NCBI GenBank assembly: GCA_016234535.1
Contig: JACRBH010000158.1
Location: forward strand, 1-54,825
DNA from: Chloroflexota bacterium
GTDB taxonomy: Bacteria; Chloroflexota; Anaerolineae; Anaerolineales; Villigracilaceae
Length of the DNA stretch: 54,825 nt
Reading direction: 5' to 3'
The notes beneath the pieces are model-generated. The model had not been told where the DNA came from. It saw only the letters and a list, made by a program, of their open reading frames with translations, and searched no databases. Shown one piece after another: positions 49,903 to 54,825 of the stretch. The translations under genes and the position numbers were made by a program. The first letter of the stretch is position 1. Each line of letters opens with the position of its first letter.

Positions 49903-51183
49903 TTATGGACAGCCATTGGGCGGGTCGATGCGCGTGTATGTCGCCATGCCCGTCATCACCACGCCCCAGGAAGTGATCTGGTACAAGGCATGGTTATGAG
50001 CGATGTGATAGAACTCACCGCACTGATTTTGACTGGTTACGCCAACCGGAATGGCTCCCTGTTCACCAAGGTAGGGGCTGCCGCCGAAGAGCGGGCCGAA
50101 GAACATATCCATGATGTTGGGGAAGGTTACATTCACAGGGTTGGCAAGACTATAAGCTTCCGGATCGTGCCAGCTAAAGAGCGCATCCCAGGTCTGGCCG
50201 GGGCCAACAGGAATGGAGTACTTGTCGAAAGCCAGGTTTTCCAGGGTATCGCTTTCAAGCGGCATACCATCGCGTCCAACGATCCTCACGTTGTTGCCAT
50301 GGGGATGGAACGGATAGTCAATACTGCCAACGCTCAAATATCGTATGGCGGCTGGAAGCGGATTGAGGGTGGCTTCCCACGGCTCAAGCATCGTCAGCGA
50401 ACCATAAGGCTGGCCAGGCAGCCAGGATGCGTAGTTGGGAGCGATGGTGTCTGGGAAACCGCGGCCATTGACAAACCAATAACGCGGATGGTAGTTCTTG
50501 GAATTGAACGGCAAGCCCGCTTCCATTTTCTGGCTGAGGATGGGGTCAACCTCAGAGAGCAGGGAGAGGTATTCACGGTTCGGGTTGAAGGCTGAATCGG
50601 CATCGTTATAAATCCAATCCGGGTGCAGGGCAGGGCGTACAACAATCGCACCGAACAAGCCCATGGGAACCTGGATCGAGGGATCCGTTCCGCTTTGGTA
50701 CAGGAATGTGCCGGGATCGTTTGCCACGAAGCTATAAGTAACGCTGCCGCCATTGGCTGGAGCTACTTTGGCCAGTGAGACCAGATCAACGCCGCTAAAA
50801 ATCGGACCGTCGGGCTGTCCATCAGCGAGGACATTTTCCTGCCCGGGGAAGATGAGCGAAATGTCGCGATCAAATGTGTTATGCAATATGACGGTGACGG
50901 TGTCACCTTCGGTTACGCACAGCACAGGTCCCGGGTATTGGAACGAGTCTGAACCGCTGGAAAGTCCCCACATGTAGACAACGTTTCCATCGGGTGTGCC
51001 GATATAACCATCATGAGATGTGAGGTTAAAGCTTGGGCCATTTGTGCAGACCATACCTTCAGATTGCGGACCCTGAGCCTTTGCAACCGAGGGGCCTCCA
51101 AACGGCATTAGCGATACGACCAAGGCCAGCAACAATACTAATATTGCCAGCACTTTGGGATTCAAAAGGGAATGCTTTTGCAT
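49903..51183 (-). CDS. Secreted multicopper-oxidase-like protein, degenerate first domain
   Basis: 426 residues with a signal peptide (~1-36). First cupredoxin domain has PGTFLYQSGTDPSIQVPMGL where oxidases have HSH, so copper ligands are lost. The second domain keeps DYPFHPHGNNVRIVGRDGM (HxHG) and EFYHIAHNHALYQITSWGVV, similar to the HCHxxxH block but with Asn in place of the T1 Cys. Ends ATYTRIDPPNGCP. Together with the neighbouring Tat protein it carries complementary halves of a copper-ligand set. Start ATG at 51183, AAGGAGATAACC upstream. Confidence 0.87.
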   Translation of the reverse strand: MQKHSLLNPKVLAILVLLLALVVSLMPFGGPSVAKAQGPQSEGMVCTNGPSFNLTSHDGYIGTPDGNVVYMWGLSSGSDSFQYPGPVLCVTEGDTVTVILHNTFDRDISLIFPGQENVLADGQPDGPIFSGVDLVSLAKVAPANGGSVTYSFVANDPGTFLYQSGTDPSIQVPMGLFGAIVVRPALHPDWIYNDADSAFNPNREYLSLLSEVDPILSQKMEAGLPFNSKNYHPRYWFVNGRGFPDTIAPNYASWLPGQPYGSLTMLEPWEATLNPLPAAIRYLSVGSIDYPFHPHGNNVRIVGRDGMPLESDTLENLAFDKYSIPVGPGQTWDALFSWHDPEAYSLANPVNVTFPNIMDMFFGPLFGGSPYLGEQGAIPVGVTSQNQCGEFYHIAHNHALYQITSWGVVMTGMATYTRIDPPNGCP

Positions 51184-51209
51184 GGTTATCTCCTTTTTCC
51201 TTTGCTGGT

Positions 51210-52520
51210 CTAGGTGTTGGGTTCGGTCTGGGCGGGCAAAGTTCCAGGATAGACATGAACTTCTGTCATCTGTTTGCCTTCACCAAAGCCGCCAACCGAA
51301 TGAGACCTGACGAAATTGCGGTTATAGAGCAGGTACTTGTCCGGGCCAACTCCGCCGGAATGAGCAGGCGCTTTAAAAATGGTATCGAAACTTTCACCAG
51401 CGCCAATCGTGATCGTGTTGGTGAGGTAGCTGATATCCGTCGCGCCGTTTCGCAGGAAGGTGGCATCTTTGCCGACCACGCGCATCTGAATCCCGTCAAG
51501 CGTCATGGACGCCTGCATAAAGCCCAGATTGGTGAACCGGAGTAATACACTCTCACCGGCGTTGCATGTGATCAGTGAGGATATCGGTTGATATTGCAGG
51601 CGGGGATGACCAACTGGGGCGATCAAATCACCATTCACGTCATATCCCTGACCGTTGGGAGCGATCGTGTCTGGATAGACACGGCCATTGATCATGGAGA
51701 AATCCGGTTTGTAGTCGCTCCATTCAGGCAGTTGGATGTGAGAGTCAGCCCAGTGCGAGTCGACCCACATTTCGCTCAAGTGCATACCAAACTCGCGGTC
51801 AAAACCGGTAGTGCCATCGCCATCGTTATAGGCGAATTTTGTAAATGGGCTGCCGCCAAAAACAAAGGAAGTACCATCCTGCGCGGGGCGGACGAAAACC
51901 AAACCGGTCATGCCCATCTGAACATGTTCCACATCCTCCACATGGCAATGGAACATATAAGTGCCGGGGTCATGCGGACGATAAACATAAGTAAAGGAAC
52001 GATTCATCGGCACGGATATGGAAGATGAAGGCTCGCCGTCAAAGAACGGAATGGCATTCTTGAAACCGTGGAAGTGAACTGTGTGCGCATCGGTTAGATC
52101 AGGGCGCATTGCCAGTCCCAGGTTGCGCAATTGAAGTTTGAACTCCACGCCTTCCTGAAGCCAGAACATGGGAGCTGAATGCTGGGCTTTCATCTTCTGA
52201 TTTAGCATCTGTTCTTCGGTCTGACCTGTAAGATCGCGGAAACCAAATATATACGTGGTAAAGAGAGCGGGGTCCGGTGAAAGGTCATCCGGATGGAATG
52301 GCGAGGGTGTCGGCAATGGCGGAAGATACATCCAGCCATCGGTGCCAGCAAAAACTTTATCCGGCAATTCACCTTGCGCCAGGGCAATCGCCTCGGGCGA
52401 AATAAAACCTGAAACTAATTTGCTCACCAGACCCGCGCCACCTGATGCAATGAGTCCGGCGCCTGCGAGTTTGAGGAAATCACGCCGACTAACGCGACCT
52501 GTAAACATACTTTTTTTCAT
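51210..52520 (-). CDS. Tat-exported multicopper-oxidase-like protein
   Basis: 436 residues from ATG at 52520 (AGGAGATATT upstream; a start 57 bases earlier is in frame but less likely). Twin-arginine signal GRVSRRDFLKLAGAGLIASG. First cupredoxin domain has HTVHFHGFKNAIPFFDG and PGTYMFHCHVEDVEHVQMGM, the HxH and HCHxxxHxxxM copper ligands (T1 site in domain 1). The second domain (ITCNAGESVLLRFTNLGFMQ, LDGIQMRVVGKDATFL) has no HxH. Domain-1 T1 copper with a ligand-poor domain 2 recalls NirK-type or two-domain laccase arrangements. Tat export implies folding with cofactor in the cytoplasm. Catalytic role not provable from sequence. Confidence 0.9.
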   Translation of the reverse strand: MKKSMFTGRVSRRDFLKLAGAGLIASGGAGLVSKLVSGFISPEAIALAQGELPDKVFAGTDGWMYLPPLPTPSPFHPDDLSPDPALFTTYIFGFRDLTGQTEEQMLNQKMKAQHSAPMFWLQEGVEFKLQLRNLGLAMRPDLTDAHTVHFHGFKNAIPFFDGEPSSSISVPMNRSFTYVYRPHDPGTYMFHCHVEDVEHVQMGMTGLVFVRPAQDGTSFVFGGSPFTKFAYNDGDGTTGFDREFGMHLSEMWVDSHWADSHIQLPEWSDYKPDFSMINGRVYPDTIAPNGQGYDVNGDLIAPVGHPRLQYQPISSLITCNAGESVLLRFTNLGFMQASMTLDGIQMRVVGKDATFLRNGATDISYLTNTITIGAGESFDTIFKAPAHSGGVGPDKYLLYNRNFVRSHSVGGFGEGKQMTEVHVYPGTLPAQTEPNT

Positions 52521-52547
52521 AATATCTCCTCTTGATCGGTCATTTAT

Positions 52548-52577
52548 TGGGGAGCTGGGATGAACCCAGCCCCCCAT
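52548..52577 (-). terminator. Terminator of the beta-helix protein gene
   Basis: On the minus strand TGGGGGGCTGGG and CCCAGCTCCCCA pair around a short loop (TTCAT), right after the stop at 52585 and followed by ATAAATG. Separates it from the Tat MCO gene. Confidence 0.65.
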
Positions 52578-52584
52578 CTTTTAA

Positions 52585-54825
52585 TTAGCGAACGTTGTAG
52601 CTTGGGCCGGTGTAATTACCGTTACCCGCACCGGTTCCACCAAGGCGGATACCTGTTGCATCCTTGATGGTGTCATTGTCCACCAGGTCCAGACGCAGCA
52701 AGCCTGAGCCTGTACCTGTATTGACAGTGACTGTGCGCGTTGCACCAGTACCGCCCACGCTCGTGATCGAGTAGCCAGCGAGAGTCCCATCACCTACCAG
52801 GCTGAAGTCGAACTTATCAACTCCAGTCACCGATTCAGAGAACATCACAGTGAAGCTCACAACAGATGCGACCGTTGGATTCGGATTGGTGCGCACAATG
52901 GACACTACTGTCGGCGCATCCCTGTCAATCGTATAGGTTTGGCCAGTGAAGTTGCCATTTCCCAAACCAGTTCCACCCAAACGGTTATTGACCACATCCC
53001 GGATGCTGTCGTTGTCAACCAAGTCCAGGCGCAGCGTGCCGGAGCCCGTGCCTGTATTGACCGTGACTGTACGGATCGTGCCAGTACCGCCCACACTTGT
53101 GATCGAGGCGCCAGCGATGGTTCCAGTGCTGACCAGGCTGAAGTCAAATCCATCAGCTCCCGTCACTGATTCAGAGAACGTCACAGTGAAAGTTACCGAG
53201 CTTGCCACAGTTGGGTTTGGAGAGCCGCGCACAATCGAGAGCACTGTCGGTGGAGTTCTATCAACCGTATAAAGTTCGCCTGATGTGAAGTTGCCGTTCC
53301 CCACGCCGGTTCCGCCAAGGCGGTTGGCTGCGGGAGTGGTGTCTCTGATGCTATCGTTGTCGGTCAGGTTCAACTGAATCGTGCCAGAACCTGTACCGGT
53401 ATTGACGGTAACTGTGCGGGTCGCACCAGTGCCGCCCACACTGACGATCGAGGCGCCGGAGATTGTTCCAGTAGTGGCAAGGTTGAAGTCAAACCCATCC
53501 ACTCCTATTACCGGGCTGGAGAATGTCACAGTGAAGCCGACAGTTGAAGCCGTAGTCGGGTTGGTTGCAGAAGCACGGACAATCGAAAGGACCGACAATA
53601 CTGTCTCATCAGCACCGATTTCGTATCCGCCAGCAGATGGGCGGGCGTTCCCGTCAAAGTCACTCGTTGGCGCATTTACACCAGACTTGGATGCCGCGCC
53701 TGCATTGACCGCCAGCGAAGTGCTTGGAATATGATAGTCGCCAAGGAGGTTCGGCGTTGCATCTGTTGTGATCATCAGGATATCCACAAAGCGGGGGTTG
53801 CCACGCCAGGGCAGCGCGCGAATTGTTGTATCGTATGTGGAGATTACATTTGGATTGACAACCTGATTGGTTGGAGATCCATTGGTTCCAAGGGTTGTCT
53901 GCATGATGGAATTGGTCGGGGAAAGATCACCGATTCCATCGGACACACCCAGGTCCCAATAATTAATTGGATTCGGGTCGCCCGCCAGACCGATGCCTGC
54001 CACTGTACTGCCGACATATGTCCCGGACTTGTTATCCCAGAAGATATTGTTGAACAGCAACGGATCGCTGAAGAGAGGTGATCCAACGGGCAATGAAGCC
54101 TGTAACAAATTGCTGTTTCTTGAGGTGGCTAAACCCGCCGGGGCTGGCTGACCATTACTGGTCATTGCCGTGGCTGTCGTGATATTCTTCATGACCGTGT
54201 TGTTGAAGAAGCGGACATTAGGGGCGTCGTTCAGCGAAACACCACCGCCTTCATGCGTCGAGATGTTATTGACAATGATGTTGTTGTAAACGTTGTATTG
54301 GAAGTTACCTGCCATCAGGAAGCGCAGTCCACCGCCATCATCATTCGCCAGGTTATCCTGGATGAGATTGGCGTACACATCCACAGGGCCGGCTCCGGTG
54401 GAGAGATCGTTGGGATTCGCGGGGAGTTCGCCAGCGATAAAGATACCGCCGCCTTCATCGTATGAACGATTGAAATACACCCGGTTATGGTGAATCTTTC
54501 CGTTGGGGCTTAAACCATAGTGGCTGATACCGCCGCCGTATTCGGCAGAGAAGTTACCGCAAATATCATTGTTCGCGACTTCATAACCTTCCGTGCCAGA
54601 GAAAATACCCACTGCGCCAGCCAGGTTCGTACCGCCGTTGGCGAGGATGCGATTATTAGCAATTCGCATGGAGTCGTTCTGGCTGTCATTAAATACACCG
54701 GGCAGATTTGGCGTGCCAAGACGAATCGCGCTGGCATAGGCGCCGCCATTGCTTTGCAGAATATTATTGGTGATCTGCAGGTAACGGGCATACCCGTTGA
54801 CGAAGATACCGCCGCCTTGAACAGC
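52585..54825 (-). CDS. Secreted beta-helix protein with Ig-type repeats (N-terminus beyond window)
   Basis: The frame stays open to the right edge, so at least 746 residues are present and the start lies outside. The visible N-terminal ~400 residues are right-handed beta-helix repeats (GGGIFVNGYARYLQITNNIL, VANNDICGNFSAEYGGGISH, IVNNISTHEGGGVSLNDAPN). Then three ~105-residue repeats with VGFTVTFSSPVIGVDGFDFN and LDLVDNDSIRDVVNNRLGGT-like ends, the same module as in the 1015-residue protein and, once, in the protease. Ends ...GNYTGPSYNVR. Probably a polysaccharide- or surface-associated protein; no catalytic residues identified. Confidence 0.88.
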   Translation of the reverse strand, partial: AVQGGGIFVNGYARYLQITNNILQSNGGAYASAIRLGTPNLPGVFNDSQNDSMRIANNRILANGGTNLAGAVGIFSGTEGYEVANNDICGNFSAEYGGGISHYGLSPNGKIHHNRVYFNRSYDEGGGIFIAGELPANPNDLSTGAGPVDVYANLIQDNLANDDGGGLRFLMAGNFQYNVYNNIIVNNISTHEGGGVSLNDAPNVRFFNNTVMKNITTATAMTSNGQPAPAGLATSRNSNLLQASLPVGSPLFSDPLLFNNIFWDNKSGTYVGSTVAGIGLAGDPNPINYWDLGVSDGIGDLSPTNSIMQTTLGTNGSPTNQVVNPNVISTYDTTIRALPWRGNPRFVDILMITTDATPNLLGDYHIPSTSLAVNAGAASKSGVNAPTSDFDGNARPSAGGYEIGADETVLSVLSIVRASATNPTTASTVGFTVTFSSPVIGVDGFDFNLATTGTISGASIVSVGGTGATRTVTVNTGTGSGTIQLNLTDNDSIRDTTPAANRLGGTGVGNGNFTSGELYTVDRTPPTVLSIVRGSPNPTVASSVTFTVTFSESVTGADGFDFSLVSTGTIAGASITSVGGTGTIRTVTVNTGTGSGTLRLDLVDNDSIRDVVNNRLGGTGLGNGNFTGQTYTIDRDAPTVVSIVRTNPNPTVASVVSFTVMFSESVTGVDKFDFSLVGDGTLAGYSITSVGGTGATRTVTVNTGTGSGLLRLDLVDNDTIKDATGIRLGGTGAGNGNYTGPSYNVR

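Noticed and set aside
1..54825. tRNA, rRNA or prophage genes
   Set aside because: No cloverleaf ending in a TTC-arm motif, no rRNA-like conserved blocks, and no phage structural or integrase genes were seen in spacers or frames.

Overview
The window looks like a piece of a chromosome from an uncultured Anaerolineae-type Chloroflexota. I infer this from a LysM protein with a Thr/Pro-rich linker, big secreted proteins built from Ig-like repeats, a Tat-exported multicopper-oxidase-like protein, moderate GC, and very many short palindromic repeats between genes. This placement is inference only; no rRNA or tRNA gene lies in the window.

Left edge (1-3.6 kb): the 3' part of uvrA and a LysM-domain envelope protein. 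Core region (3.6-28.3 kb, all on the minus strand): read in transcription order this is tusA, a DsrE3-like protein, a STAS protein, a DsrE protein, HdrC-, HdrB- and HdrA-like proteins, an unknown 265-aa protein, a fused HdrC/HdrB-like protein, etfB, etfA, a membrane-bound EMO/HdrDE-like oxidoreductase, a small zinc-finger protein, a lipoate-binding GcvH-like protein, an SQR-like flavoprotein, a 40-aa protein, a second GcvH-like protein, a lipoate-protein ligase, a fused FeS/NrfD subunit, a REP-associated transposase, a large molybdopterin oxidoreductase, an SLC13 anion permease, a DUF2270 membrane protein and an FmdE-like protein. This closely matches the logic of the sulfur-oxidising heterodisulfide-reductase-like (sHdr) pathway in its Etf-containing form: TusA/DsrE carriers deliver sulfane sulfur, lipoate-binding proteins and the Hdr-like complex oxidise it towards sulfite, EtfAB plus the EMO-like protein pass electrons to quinone, and a cytoplasmic Soe-like molybdoenzyme could oxidise sulfite to sulfate. 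A divergent NarL-type histidine kinase/response regulator pair (28.5-30.8 kb) is the obvious candidate regulator.

Middle (31-36.6 kb): a LacI-family regulator under a strong promoter buried in a perfect 58-bp palindrome, followed by a ChvE/GguAB-type monosaccharide ABC transporter. Then (36.7-42.5 kb) a second, GAF-domain histidine kinase/response regulator pair, a LysE-type exporter and glutamine synthetase. Right end (43-54.8 kb, minus strand): secreted and surface proteins: an S8 protease with three SLH domains, an unknown membrane protein, three multicopper-oxidase-like proteins with different degrees of copper-site loss, and a beta-helix protein cut by the window edge; three of these share the same Ig-like repeat modules.

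The window is dense in non-autonomous repeats: at least nine copies of a MITE-like family with TAACTCACCTTACGC ends, four palindromic units of a second family inside the sulfur cluster, GTAG-type REP pairs around a REP-associated transposase, and simple repeats that also appear in frame inside the sulfur-cluster genes.
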